DNA of 64,000 nucleotides from Alviniconcha marisindica. Its lineage: Eukaryota; Mollusca; Gastropoda; Provannidae. This document shows positions 12,679 through 24,099 of the stretch, in pieces. The first letter of the stretch is position 1; the number at the start of each line of letters is the position of its first letter. A program made the translations under genes and the position numbers. The DNA is taken from contig JABMCL010002744.1 in NCBI GenBank assembly GCA_018857735.1, positions 16,001 through 80,000 of the forward strand, written 5' to 3'. The notes below the pieces were generated by a model. It was not told the origin of the DNA, searched no databases, and saw only the letters and a program-made list of their open reading frames with translations.

Positions 12679-12760
12679 GTAGAGACTATTAGCCTATTAG
12701 GTACGAGAGCCCAGGTCCACCTCCTCTCGTGGGCTCTGGTGATTCAAATTGGTGGTTGCT

Positions 12761-13086
12761 TAAACTCGTTTAACGCCAAGTTGTTTCCGAAGAGGTACAG
12801 GTGGGGACCGAGATCCCAGTAGGTGGGTGGGCTGAAGAGGGAGACTGTACCTAATGCTACACTCACTACCGCAATGACTCATGGGAGGAAATCAGGGCCA
12901 TTTTAATGTTTCACTAATTGTGAGGGACACAGTCACAAGACAGCGTCCAAAACTTTCGAAGAGAGAGGAGAGCCGAAACGGAATCGAACTTAGGTCCTTC
13001 CAAGGACTTATATATATATATATAAATAGTTCCTCGGTCCTTCTGCTTACCAGCTTAACACCTTACCGCTCGGCCAAGTCGGCTCA
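12761..13086 (-). mobile_element. SINE family B with T2 tail
   Basis: Same tRNA head and body as family B, but the 3' end is a different tail (gtttaacgccaagttgtttc). A (TA)n tract at 13009-13026, with a local duplication, interrupts the head. Related copies: 14230-14640, 43982-44520 and 56335-56617. Confidence 0.85.
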
Positions 13087-13759
13087 GGTGTTTCAAATTC
13101 AAATGCTTCCCCCTGTTATCCCTCTTGTCTGAGTGAACAATTTGAAGTGGAAAGATCCAACGAAGCGGAACTCTCCTCCCCCACACAAAGCGTCACTCTT
13201 CAAGCAGTGGGCGGGATCTTTCCGACAACACGTGGGGCCAAGAGGGCGTGTGGGATTAGGTTCGCGAAGACACGCTTGATACACACCAATCCCCCCGATT
13301 TCAAACACCAACGGACTTAACATGCGTTTGTCGGACAAACAACCCGCGGATTCGTTGGGAACTTCCAAAACAGGTTGAATGAAATTTGCTCTTGCTCTCT
13401 GTCAAATAATTTGCCGTGTTGAAAGGTGCGCCGAGGGAATCCCGGTACCCCAGCACTGTGAGCCACAATAACAAGTCAACCCCCCGGTCTGTGATTCATG
13501 GCACCCCTCTGCATGCAAATCAAAGCCAGCCACTCCCCTGAGTCTGCATAGACTTTGTGTCAACAGTGCAGCTGAATTGAAAGAGCCGAAGAGACTCCCA
13601 AAGTCAGCAATGTAAAACACAGCTGTACTGAAAGTAAAATATCAATATGATGAACCGGGTAAACGACTGTTTCGTTCTCACAGACACTGCCCTGTCCCGA
13701 CTTTCCTCCTTGACCTTCAGGGAATTAACTTTCTGAAAACAATTTTTGTCCACTGAGCA
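13087..13759. other. Unique sequence, no gene recognised
   Basis: Single-copy DNA with short open frames on the minus strand that match nothing I recognise. Confidence 0.4.
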
Positions 13760-13790
<31 letters not shown>

Positions 13791-13900
13791 GAGAGAGAGA
13801 ACCACAACAAACCAAAAACCACCATCACAATCAAAAACCAAAACAAAAAACGACAAGAACAGCACACACACACACACACCCCACCACCACCACCACCACC
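13760..13900 (+). repeat. 30-base G run, (GA)n, (CA)n and (CCA)n
   Basis: Thirty consecutive G at 13760-13789, then GA, an A/C-rich stretch, CA at 13863-13879 and CCA units to about 13900. Confidence 0.9.
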
Positions 13901-14229
13901 AACCAACAACAAAACCCAGATTTTTTTTACTCCTAACTTAAACTGTTCCGTTCTTGATTATATATCGAATTAAGAAAATATGCCTTTTTTTCAGGGCACC
14001 CAACGACCCGAAAGGTGTGACGTGTGGTCGCACCACTCGAGGTCAAACATCAAAGGGGACAGGTGCGCTTCAAACACTTCCGCCTGTCGTCATTGACGAA
14101 ACTCTTTTCATGAATATATTATAAAACCGGCAGGGCATTTTTAAAAGCAGTCCATAAGGCACAATTTCAGGTTTACACGATATTATTGACATGCATCCCA
14201 GACGGACAAGAGTTGTCTCGAGAAGTTTC
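13901..14229. other. AT-rich unique sequence
   Basis: Nothing recognised; 14100-14170 is AT-rich with low repeat content. Confidence 0.35.
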
Positions 14230-14296
14230 GGTTAAACGTGTTTAACGCCGAGTTGTCTCCGAAGACGTACTGGCGGGGACCGAGATCCCAGGAGGC

Positions 14297-14358
<62 letters not shown>

Positions 14359-14640
14359 AGAGAGAGAGAGACAGAGACAGAGAAGACAGACAGAGACAGA
14401 GACAGACAGATAGAAAGAGAGAAACTGTACCTAACGCTACACTGTCACCACCAGGATTACTGTACATTAAGATGGACAGCGATGAGAGCCATTTTAATAT
14501 TGATCTATCGTGAGGGGCAGAGTCACAAAGACATTGTCCAATATCACAACTGTTGAAAGAGAGGAAGATCGAAGCGGAATCGAACCGAGGTTCTTTTGCT
14601 TACCAGCCTAACGCCTTACCGCTAGGCCAAACAGGCTCAC
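14230..14640 (-). mobile_element. SINE family B with T2 tail, split by (GT)n
   Basis: T2 tail at 14230-14297 (gtttaacgccgagttgtctc), then (GT)n and GA/GACA repeats at 14299-14420. The body and tRNA head follow to 14640. The microsatellite sits where other copies carry a short pyrimidine/purine tract. Confidence 0.85.
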
Positions 14641-15305
14641 CGACTCCAGATGGCCAGTTTATAATTCATTAACGAAAGCGATGGATTTGCACCCACGTGC
14701 CTCGAGTCCCTGTGCGCATTTCAGCCGCTGACGATCACGAAATCATCCGGAGAGTCCCCGTTTTCAGCTCGGAGTGAAGGAATTCCAGCCCTGAGGCATA
14801 CATCATCATGCTCGGTCGGATCGTGCAATGAAACCATCTGCTTGTCCCTCGCTCATACTACATCATCCCGACGACAAAAATAGCGTCACGTGCAATCAGA
14901 GAGCGTCATCGGCAAGCCGGAGGACGATGTAGGTTTGTCAAGGACCCGTAACAGTCCATGATGTTTCCAGCACGAGGGCGCGGAGTGGACGATTACCAAT
15001 CTGAGACCCTGGGCGACGTTTCTGAAGTAAGAAGACAGGAGTATGGTGAGGGAGGTGGGGGGGGGGGGGGGGGGGGGGGGGGAGAGAAGGAGGCGGCCCA
15101 TACCGATGAGACGATCACTTATAAATCCTGCTCGGTGCCTAGGGGTCAAGCGAGGAGCAGCGGAACGGCGGCTAATCTCTCTAATCCGCGCAAGGTGTGA
15201 GCGACACTTGCCGACACGGTCCGGTGACAGGCTGCAACCACCCTTGTTGCGGTCCGGGCGTGCAGCGGGCGTGATGCTCGGGGCTCGGCCCACCAGACAC
15301 ACTAC
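14641..15305. other. Unique sequence with a 26-base G run
   Basis: A G run at 15057-15082; the rest is single-copy, fairly GC-rich, with no recognisable exon. Confidence 0.4.
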
Positions 15306-15745
15306 ACTGTTACCGCAGTAGCACGTGAAAGATCCCGGCCATTCTGCCAAAAGTGCAGGTGGCAGGTTTCGGGGATAGCTCAGTGGCTAGAGCGCCGGAT
15401 TCATGACTGAAAGGTCGCGGGTTCGAATCCCTGCAGGAGCGGCGGGAGAATTTTCTTCTCCAGGGTCGACTTTCTGTGCTGACTCTTATTTCGGTATCCG
15501 TTCCACCCCCGTGTTACCGCAGTAGCACGTAAAAGATCCCGGCCATTCTGCCAAAAGGGCAGGTTACAGCTAAATACGCATACACCTTACGTATGTGGCT
15601 TTGCATGAAGTGGCATGGTGCATGTTCGTAAGGTGTACACAGAACATGCGCCGAGACGGCAGCAGTTTCATGTGACACCAGCCCTGGCAGCGCCGTAAGT
15701 ACACCACTTCGGTGGATATTCAAAAACGCGCTATAAAAAGCTAGC
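15306..15745 (+). mobile_element. SINE family A, full length, with a partial extra copy
   Basis: A tRNA-like head at 15371-15445 has box A (tagctcagtggctagagcg) and box B (gggttcgaatccc). The body includes cggcgggagaatttt, tcggtatccgttccac and gcacgtaaaagatcccggcc, and ends in ccacttcggtggatat and gcgctataaaaagct. The two ends of the head do not pair as an acceptor stem, so it is not a working tRNA. 15306-15368 repeats part of the body. Confidence 0.88.
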
Positions 15746-15760
15746 CACTACTCATGCAGG

Positions 15761-15820
15761 CTCCCCGTCCCTAATAAGCCTTACGGTTTCTGTGGACGTT
15801 AAGCACCATGTTTACTTAAT
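15761..15820 (+). mobile_element. 60-bp T1 tail insertion with target duplication
   Basis: Only the last 60 bp of family B (ctccccgtccctaataagcc to catgtttacttaat) are present, flanked by tcatgcagg at 15752-15760 and 15821-15829. Confidence 0.85.
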
Positions 15821-15829
15821 TCATGCAGG

Positions 15830-16103
15830 ATCACATGCGAGCGCAGTGAGTCTGCTCGAGAGCGGAGAATAGCGCTGTATATATATAAGCAATCATCATC
15901 ATCGCGCTGTAGTACCTCTGGGCCAACCGACAGTCACACGGGACGGCGATACACGTCGCAACGGCAAAGTACATCTTCCTGTGCATGTTGGAGGTACATC
16001 TTTCAGTACATGCAGGCACGTGTTGCAGGGAGGGAAGGGAGGGGGGGGGAGGGGGGAAGTTGGGGGGGGGGGTATAGCTGTGGGCGGGGTGGGAGGAGGA
16101 AGG
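15830..16103. other. Unique sequence, G-rich towards the right
   Basis: 16020-16100 is G-rich. No gene seen. Confidence 0.35.
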
Positions 16104-16177
16104 TCAAACTCCAAACACTGGTTTACGACATCCTTCCTGGAGGAAGGTGCCGGAAAGCGATGTTCGGAGTGTGTGTG
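16104..16177 (+). repeat. Dispersed repeat E, copy 2
   Basis: Reverse-complement match to 1247-1324, including gaggaaggtgccggaaagcg and gttcggagtgtgt. Confidence 0.65.
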
Positions 16178-16591
16178 TTGGGGGTGGGGGGGGGGGGGGG
16201 GGGGGCGGGGGTGGAGTGGGGGCTGGGAGGGGTGAGGGGGGGGGGAGAAGGCCGACACACGCTGATGTTCGGTTGGTGTGGAGTGGCGGCGGCGCGCCGT
16301 GTCGCTGTGCCCGACGACATTCATGCCTTCAGGAGACTGGTTCCGCCAAATCGTTCCTCAAACATTGTAACATAGCAAGAACAGGTTCAACCGTAGGGGT
16401 TACAACGGCGAGGACCACGCAGTGAACACGCAAGCGAGCGAGCGAACGTGAGAGAGAGAGAGAGAGAGGGAGAGAGAGAGAGAGAGAGACGTGTGTGCAT
16501 GTGTGTGTGTGTGTGTATGTGTTGGGGGGGGGGGGACGTGTGCGTGTGTGTGTGTGTGTGTGTGAGTGTGTGTGTGTGTGTGTGTGTGGAC

Positions 16592-16626
<35 letters not shown>

Positions 16627-16627
16627 G
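16178..16627 (+). repeat. G-run and compound (GA)n/(GT)n microsatellites
   Basis: G-rich 16180-16250. Then GA 16450-16489, GT 16491-16587 interrupted by a G run, and GA 16590-16627. Unique sequence lies between 16250 and 16449. Confidence 0.85.
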
Positions 16628-17095
16628 CAGTTTCTCTCCTAAACAACAACAAAACTAACAAAAAATCACCAACTTTAACTCGCACAAGACCGACAATGGT
16701 TTGGGTCTGACAAAATGATCGGAGGCAGTCACCACACAGCCACCCTTCTTTCAGTGACGTGTCAAAGTCTGGTGACCTTTTCAAACTGCCTGCATGCATG
16801 CACGTTGAACTGGCCTCCTCCCAAACATACTCAGACACAAACAGCAACCCCGAGTTACACTTCCTACAACTGGACATCAAAACCATTTTTACTTATATAC
16901 ACAACACAATGAAACAATACGGTGATCATGAAATATAATACCACAAACGGCCTGCATTTTTTCCGGCTTCAGTAGTATTCGGTTACGTGCGGCGTGAATT
17001 CAGAGAAAGAAAAATATATACACAACCTATCCGATCGTGGGTGTCATGCTCTGTTCAAAATGCTGACATCCACAAGGGGACAGTGAGTCAACGAT

Positions 17096-17098
<3 letters not shown>
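16628..17098. other. Unique sequence, no gene seen
   Basis: Single-copy AT-leaning DNA. Confidence 0.4.
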
Positions 17099-17152
<54 letters not shown>

Positions 17153-17178
17153 GCTTCTAACACACGCGTGTGTGTGTT
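17099..17178 (+). repeat. (CA)n tract and small acacacgcgtgtgtgt palindrome
   Basis: About 25 CA units, then a 16-bp self-complementary element nearby. Confidence 0.9.
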
Positions 17179-18414
17179 TGTCCACACCCATGACAAAACT
17201 CCTCCGGCAAAAAGATCAAACGCTTCCAACAAACTGAATCACGCTGCGGCCGAAAATAGCCTCCACTTGTGAAGAACTCTCTCAAGTGCACTAACACGCA
17301 CTTGAATACCAGCACCAACTTGCTTTTACACCAGGGCATCTCAGCGTTACTAACCGTTAGCACACCTCTTCAGCTCTAAAGTTATTTCGCCATGAAAGCG
17401 GTGGCAAAATTTGAATACACTGTGTACAAAACTATTATGCCTGCCAAGCCATATAATAAAAACCATGTTGAACAAGCTTGACGTCGGAAGGCAGTGATCG
17501 ATCGACCGGCACTCGAAAATGGTTGCATGAATACTACGCGCCGAGTGTAGGTGCATGAAAATATAGGGCATAATTATGTATGCCAAGGTCACCCCAAGCG
17601 ACATAGAGGGTAAAACTCAAATGAGGTTACATATTATGTATTAAGTTCGCGAGACCCCGCTTAAATCGTTAATGTTCCAACCATCTAGCGTACACATATC
17701 GCAAGACCCCGTTTAAATCGATACAGTTTTTGCTGAGTGAGAAAATACGTCAACTCTCAACCATATATATATCGTCTGTCTCGCCTCTTGGTGACCTAGA
17801 TTTCTTTACATAAGCCACACGACTTTCCTTCACAAGCATGGACAAAAGAGGATTTAAGCTCCCTTACAGACGAGAGAGGGGAGTTTGGGCGTGAGGGAAA
17901 GGTCACGTATTAAGTTAAGACAGCAAAGCGCCTACAACACGAGTTCCCTTTTCGCGTTCCAATACGTCAGTCGTAACTCTTCGGAGACAACCCGGCGTTA
18001 AACAAGTCCGACAAACAACAAGCATTTCAGAGCAGCCAGGCTGCCAAACACCTATCCGTTTCACTTAACTGCAAAATAAATGTCCGTTTATCTCGCCTTT
18101 CGCTGACCCCGGCTCACCCTGTCCTGGTTTGACTGACGAAATTGAAACGTTCCCTCTCACCCTAAACTCCTCTCGGTCTCTCCCGAACATCAGACACGTA
18201 TCACTACGTGTAACCCGGTACCGAAGGGAATTTGCAGAACTGACACGAGTCTGTTTTGTTTAATATGAGAACCTGTAATTTGCTGCGAGCCGAAGAGACT
18301 AGATGAACGCACGTCAGTAACGGGAAGCTGAATCAGCTCTATTTATACTGAAATCCAAATTGTAGTTCTCGAACAGTGTGTGCGGTTCCATTCCACATTA
18401 ATTTTATGCAAGCT
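17179..18414. other. Mostly unique sequence with a T2 tail remnant
   Basis: A direct repeat, cg(c/a)(a/g)agaccccg(c/t)ttaaatcg, lies near 17647 and 17700. A bare T2 tail (cggagacaacccggcgttaa) is at about 17978-18006. No exon recognised. Confidence 0.5.
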
Positions 18415-18441
18415 GTGTGTGTGTGCGTGTGTGCGTGCGTG

Positions 18442-18519
<78 letters not shown>
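18415..18519 (+). repeat. (GT)n microsatellite
   Basis: About 100 bp of GT with GC interruptions at the left end. Confidence 0.93.
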
Positions 18520-18559
18520 ATCCATAGTAATGAAACAAATTTGGTTGCAACAGGTTCAG

Positions 18560-18962
18560 CGGTTCAGAAAATATCATCCGGAAAAAAAAACATTAACTGA
18601 ACTTCGAAATCTTCGCTGTGACGCTGACCTTGAACACATCAATCCAGTATTTTAACTGAACACTTCGGCTTATGACTATCTACTTACTATCAAAGTCTGG
18701 CCGCAAAAGGATCAGAAAGTTCAGAAGAGATGGTCGAAACAGTCACATTTTCCATATATATATATATATATAAATTATAAGCCATCACTATGATCCTGAC
18801 CTTGAAGATACCATCTCACGTTTTCGCACGGCACTCCGGCTCTTGATGACGCACTACCACACCAAATTTAGATATAAAAGGTCGAAAGGCTCAGAAGTTA
18901 GCTTCTGAACAAAGCCCGGACACACTGAAAGACGGACAGAAAGACAGACTAGACGGACAGAA
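18560..18962 (+). repeat. Decayed repeat with tgaccttgaa phrases
   Basis: Two loosely related blocks each contain a ggttcag/cagaa phrase, a ga(c)ctgaccttgaa phrase and a closing run of gacggacag units. Similar phrases recur in many invertebrate interspersed repeats. A short (TA)n lies at 18755-18772. Confidence 0.4.
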
Positions 18963-19523
18963 TCACAGACAGTGATTTTGGTATACAGCCTGTAAGCGCA
19001 ACAAAATTATCCAAACACCCCCATAAAAGGCGATGTTGACGATGCTGAAGTCGTAAGACCCCAAAAGGACAGACTGACTATGGAGTTCAACATTTGTGCG
19101 GTTCCGAATTACCAGTGTATGTCTGTGACCTGTCTGTGACCCCTCTGTCGGCACTGTGACATCTATCATTATCTATCCCAGCCCAGGCTAACGCTATCCT
19201 GCCGCCTGCACTCGCTCTACTTATGCAATTTGTCCCAACCGTCTGTCACTCACTGGAGTGCCAGCAAAGGTCAGTCTCTGATGACAAACTGCCCACAGGT
19301 TCTGCCATCAGAGTTTATTTGCTCCTCCCATGGGAATGGGGAAAAGGATACATGTTGTACGTATGATTCTGGAAAGTACAGATCTGCACGATAACTTGCC
19401 CCTCCTTCCTCTCTCTCTCTCTTCCTCTCTCTCTCTCCCTCTCTCTGGCCAAAGTACAGTAGCAGGCTAACCATTGTGTATGGAGGCAATATCACTCTCA
19501 CGTCCTAACTCATAACCAGTCAT
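18963..19523. other. Unique sequence, no gene seen
   Basis: A short CT-rich tract lies at 19408-19446; otherwise single-copy. Confidence 0.4.
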
Positions 19524-19546
19524 CACACACACACACACACACACAC

Positions 19547-19578
<32 letters not shown>

Positions 19579-19592
19579 GCGCGCGCGCGCAC
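19524..19592 (+). repeat. (CA)n with (CG)n end
   Basis: CA units to 19577, then a CGCG tract. Confidence 0.92.
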
Positions 19593-20107
19593 GCACGGAC
19601 ACAAACACACAAAGAGTTGCATACACACATTATCAATGTAAATTCAACGACAAAAAACAACAACAAAAACCACACAGAACAAGCAGACGAAACAGTCGGA
19701 CAAAAGCGACTGCCACACCAGACAATCTGGTACACGGCCTGGGACAGTGTCTGTTCTGTGCTCAAGTCAACAGAACACACCTGTCATCCTCCAGGCTCCC
19801 AGCCTCCATCCCTACCTGTCCTGTTTGCAGTGCCCCCCCCCCCCGCCCCCCCCCCTCCACCTGTCAACAACGAAGGCTGCTATTGGATCACTATATTAGC
19901 CATGTTCGTCGACTTAATGGCTGGCAACAGATGCCGCACTATATGGCAAACTGACTAGGGACTAGAGAAGAAAACCGCACCGTAGCAACAAAACAACCAC
20001 CACAAAGAGGACTTTGACACATTCTTGCCCGATAAATGACGACAGATCGACGATAACACAAACAGCTAAATTTCGGTTAATAGATACATACATACATAAT
20101 ACATGTA
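19593..20107. other. Unique sequence, no gene seen
   Basis: A poly-C tract lies near 19833-19856; otherwise nothing recognised. Confidence 0.4.
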
Positions 20108-20233
20108 TGCGATTGTGTTTGGCTTTTGTTCCTTGGCTCCTAGGTTATACATATATATATATATTATAACAAAGGCGCGATTGTGTTTAGCTTTTGTTCC
20201 TTGGCTGCTAGGTTATACATATATAATAACAAA
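20108..20233 (+). repeat. 63-bp direct duplication
   Basis: Two near-identical copies of gcgattgtgtttggcttttg ... ggttatacatatat ... ataacaaag, differing in TA length. Confidence 0.88.
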
Positions 20234-20726
20234 GGTGAAATCCGATTTAGTTTCCACGTATCAGCGAGTGTTGAGGAGCTTGAGAAGCCACCCGCCAGAA
20301 CAAAGCCAAGACAGCTCCAAGCCATCGATCGGTAGCGGAGAGAGGCGAAGCAACAGCCACTGGTCGACCTCTAAGGTCTACCACGAGTCATGGAGACTGG
20401 GCCACGATCAATCAGACAGCATGCATACAGCGGAAACCCTTCTACAAATTCCACAGTTTGTCTAATATCACCTTGCTGTGAACAAACATCAAACAAGCCA
20501 TTGATTTGACCCTTCCACAAAACCTGGTCGGTGGATATATCTATGAGAGCTGATACGCAGGTTTTCCCAGGAATGCCGATACAACAAAATGTGACACAAA
20601 TCTGACTGCAAGCGGTCTGGAACTAGATCAAAACACAGTCTGTCACATTCACTTCCAGAAAATGCTGGGTAAGCTGTCGGATTTCATCTGTATCATCGTT
20701 TGTTAGTGTATTATCTGTCTGTTGCG
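20234..20726. other. Unique sequence, no gene seen
   Basis: Single-copy DNA without a recognisable exon. Confidence 0.4.
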
Positions 20727-21010
20727 GAGCGGAGATGGCTCAGCGACAGACTCGTGGTCGAAAGGTCTCGGGTTTGAGTCCCGACAGGAGCGGCGGGAGA
20801 ATTTTGTCCTCCAGTCAACTTTCTGTGCTGACTTTTATTTTGGTATCCGTTCCACCTCCCGTGTTACCACAGCAGCGCGTAAAAGATCCCGGTCATTCTG
20901 CCAAGGTTCTGTTTATTGAAATGTCTGTCAATGTGGTTTTTGTCATGAGCTGTTTGTACTGCGCAGTGAGTTTAACTCGGATTAGAGAATGGCGCTTCGT
21001 AAGAATGATC
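20727..21010 (+). mobile_element. SINE family A copy
   Basis: tRNA-like head (gagatggctcagcgacagac; box B gggtttgagtccc), then cggcgggagaattttgtcct, ggtatccgttccacctcc and cgcgtaaaagatcccgg. The 3' part differs from the 15371 copy, suggesting a different subfamily or a rearranged end. Confidence 0.85.
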
Positions 21011-21251
21011 TAGTATTAGTAGCAGTATTTATTACTTTAGTGCATGTAGACAGTAGTCATGACCTGTCCACTTACCCAACACAACGCAGAACAGAAAACA
21101 AAAGCACACCAGTCTAGCCCTATGGCAATGAATGCTAAGATGGAAGTGATACCCTGCTCAAGAACCCCAGCTAAAGTGTGATACATATAAATATATAATA
21201 CGTAATCCAAGCAGGCCGGTGAGGTTGGACCATACATGATACAGCAAACAG
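21011..21251. other. Unique sequence
   Basis: No feature recognised between the SINE and the 88-bp minisatellite. Confidence 0.35.
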
Positions 21252-21597
21252 TGTAGTGTCCCAGGCTGGGCAGAACAACACAGGAGCTGTCCCCAAGCAA
21301 GACGCGGGCTGGGTGAAAGCAGCAGAAGCAATACAGCAATGTAGTGTCCCTAGCTGGGCAGAACAACACAAGAGCTGTCCCCAAGCAAGACGCGGGCTGG
21401 GTGAAAGCAGCAGAAGCAATACAGCAATGTAGTGTCCCAGGCTGGGCAGAACAACACAGGAGCTGTCCCCAAGCAAGACGCGGGCTGGGTGAAAGCAGCA
21501 GAAGCAATACAGCAATGTAGTGTCCCAGGCCGGGCAGAACAACACAGGAGCTGTCCCCAAGCAAGACGCGGGCTGGGTGAAAGCAGCAGAAGCAACC
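21252..21597 (+). repeat. Minisatellite, 88-bp unit, four copies
   Basis: Units start tgtagtgtccc at 21252, 21340, 21428 and 21516 and are almost identical (ctgtccccaagcaagacgcg, gggctgggtgaaagcagcag). Because 88 is not a multiple of three, the open frames across the array are read in a different phase in each unit, arguing against coding. Confidence 0.95.
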
Positions 21598-21825
21598 TTT
21601 CAGCTGTCCCAGCAGAGCCTGCAGGCTTGGAGATGAGGTAGGAGGATAGCGTGGTTTTCAATCCAGCGCTCCCGCCTTGCGCCCCGGGGCGGTGTGATAA
21701 GGAGCGAGCTGCCATCTACCTGGCTTGCTCCAGAGCTACACTCATCTTGATCAGGCTCCGTCACGTTACATCCGCGTTTAAGGACCGACCGCTTGGGGCC
21801 GTCGAAGGCCCAATACTCGTCCTAA

Positions 21826-22074
21826 GTAAGTAAGTAAGTAAACATGGTGCTTAACGTCCACAGAAACCATAAGGCTTATTAGGGACGGGGAGAAGGTGGG
21901 CGGCGATGGGAGCCATTTTAATGTTTCATAACTGTGAGGGACAAAGTCACAAAACAGTGTCCACAGACCACAACTTTTGAAGAGAAAGCAGAGCCCAAGC
22001 GGATTCGAACCGAGGCCCCTCCGCTTACCAGCCCAACGCCCTACCTATACCGCTAGGCCAAACCGGCTCACACA
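21826..22074 (-). mobile_element. SINE family B, internally deleted
   Basis: T1 tail, then a direct jump to the ggcgatgggagccattttaa body, ending in a complete tRNA-like head. It lacks the central AT/pyrimidine stretch. It is flanked by cgtcctaa at 21818-21825 and 22075-22082. Confidence 0.88.
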
Positions 22075-22094
22075 CGTCCTAACCATGGACAGGC

Positions 22095-22098
<4 letters not shown>

Positions 22099-22157
<59 letters not shown>
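22099..22157 (+). repeat. (CA)n microsatellite
   Basis: About 29 CA units. Confidence 0.95.
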
Positions 22158-22159
<2 letters not shown>

Positions 22160-22619
22160 GCCATGTTCCTAGCCTTGGGCACTAGAGCTAGCTAGCACTT
22201 AAGGCATGTCTGCAGGCAAATTCAAGCATATAGTTATATAGATCACTGGATGCCTAAATTTCAAGCATATATTTTATATAGATCACTGGATGCCTAGCTT
22301 ACAGTCACCACACATCTTGGGCACTTAATGCACTTAGCGAACACTTAGTGCCTTGGGCACTTAGCACTTGAGGCAAGTCTGCAGTCAAACTCCAACTTGG
22401 AGTCCAAGCACTGGTTTTGGGCCCTTGCAGCACTTGAGGCAAGTCAGCATGCAGGCAGACCCTAAGCATCGGTTTACACCCTTCCTCCAAAGGATCCTTC
22501 CTGGGGCGTCCAAAGACTTTTTTCAAGGGAAAATCTTTGGGGTGCCAGAATGCAAGTCCTGGAGTCTGGTCTGCAGGTTGTGCTGAGCGCTCAAATGACA
22601 CCACCGGTTTACATTGACT
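22158..22619 (+). repeat. Low-order repeats and degenerate repeat E
   Basis: A phrase, tatatagatcactggatgcc, occurs twice near 22236 and 22276. cttgggcacttag phrases recur at 22316-22370. Degenerate repeat E (cggtttacacccttcctcc) lies at 22470-22490. Confidence 0.5.
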
Positions 22620-22630
22620 GTTCCCACTGC

Positions 22631-22956
22631 AAGTAAGTAAACATGGTGCTTAACGTCCACAGAAACCACAAAGATTATTAGGGACGGGGAGAAATGGGGC
22701 GAAGGGGGTATGGCGGTGGGGAGAGAGGGAGATTATATATACCTATCGCTACACTGTCACCACCAGAATGACTTCTGCATTAAGGTGGACAGCGATGAGA
22801 GCCATTTTAATGTTTCATAATTGTGAGCAATAGAGTCACAAGGCAGTGTCCACACACCACAACTTTTGAAGAGAAAGGAGAGCCGAAGCGGATTCGAACC
22901 GAGGTCCCTCTGCTCACCAGCCTAACGCCTTACCGCTAGGCCAAACCGGCTCACCA
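22631..22956 (-). mobile_element. SINE family B, full length
   Basis: Complete T1 tail, body and tRNA-like head in minus orientation. The flanking duplication is gttcc(c/t)actgc at 22620-22630 and 22957-22967, with one mismatch. Confidence 0.92.
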
Positions 22957-22967
22957 GTTCCTACTGC

Positions 22968-23772
22968 TTCTTCCCCGAGTCATTTAACATCACAGCGCGG
23001 GCCGTATCCCCTCCCCCCCCCCCTCCCCCCACCACTACCACCCCTTCACCTCAAGGTGGCGGAGAGGACTCAGTGCCAAGACCTTCGCATGAGACGAAAG
23101 CCCCAGTCCTACGTGCTTACTAACGGCAACGAAAAAGTAGTGTTGTTCCAGAAATTCCGCCAATAACATTAGGCGTTTACCCAGGATACGTACAGCGCTC
23201 TGCTGGCTTTCCTCCTGGAAAACTGACACTGAAAATTCCCAGGGGACAACGATAGCAATAAACTGATGGGCTGGTCATTTTGCACCCACCGGGTATATTG
23301 ATGTCGTTGTTGTCGGGCGTCAGCGGATCTTTGGGCAGTATTCATGTACCGAATTGTTATTGCTAAGTGTTTCTGGATAGTGTTATATGCATACATGTAT
23401 GCATTGAAATTACGCGGTTTCCCAGTGTCCCTTTCGAGAGTTCTCGAGTATCGAACTGCTATTGCCACGCTGTATCTTTCTATAATAGCGCTCATGTGGC
23501 GTTTGGACATTACTCAAGTATCGAGCTGCCACTGCCGTGTGTCACTTTGGACAGATGCCAAACATCGAACTGTTTTTGTCACGCGTCTGCTATTTTCAGT
23601 ACTGGCTTTGAAAGTGTTCCTAACGGTTATTCCTTGCGTCTGTGGATAGCGCTGAGGTACCTTAACTTCTATTGCCAACTATGATTGTGCTTAAATGTCT
23701 CGAACTGCCGTCAAAAATCTGGAACAAGAATTACTGCTTCTGCTAGCGTTCTAAATCAAGATCCTAAACACA
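22968..23772. other. Unique sequence, no gene recognised
   Basis: Single-copy DNA with a weak internal rhythm of tatcgaactg(c/t)(t/c)attg phrases at about 23340-23660, possibly a decayed tandem repeat of about 60 bp. Confidence 0.4.
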
Positions 23773-24099
23773 TAAAAGGTTCAAAAGAACGCCTATTTTT
23801 TAGAACACAAACGCACAATCGGCAAATTTTGGGGGTAATCTCCTTTGTTAAGCTACAAAACAACACTTAAACAACAACTGAACGGTGAAAACCGATGAAA
23901 ATATGAGAAGCGAAATAACTTATCTCGAAATACCTTAGACAACTTATTTCGCTTCGCTTCTCATCTAGTTTTTTCCTCGTTTTTCACCGTTTAATTGTTG
24001 TTCAAGCGTTGTTTTGTAGCTTGACAAAGAAGATTACCCCGAAAATTTGCAGACTGTGTGTTTGTGTCGTAATAAATAAGCCTTCTTTTGAACCTTTTA
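23773..24099. mobile_element. Foldback element with about 150-bp inverted arms
   Basis: The left arm (from taaaaggttcaaaagaa) and the right arm (ending ttcttttgaacctttta) are inverted copies over about 150 bp with scattered mismatches and small indels. Shared phrases include agctacaaaacaac and gagaagcgaaata. The centre is a short unpaired loop near 23930. No open frame. It resembles a foldback or MITE element. Confidence 0.82.

Noticed and set aside
15371..15445. Possible functional tRNA gene
   Set aside because: Box A and box B are present, but the 5' and 3' ends do not pair into an acceptor stem and a SINE body follows. It is a SINE head.
21037..21564. 175-residue minus-strand open frame with repeated peptide
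   Set aside because: The 88-bp unit is not a multiple of three, so each unit is read in a different frame; all frames stay open because the unit happens to lack stops.
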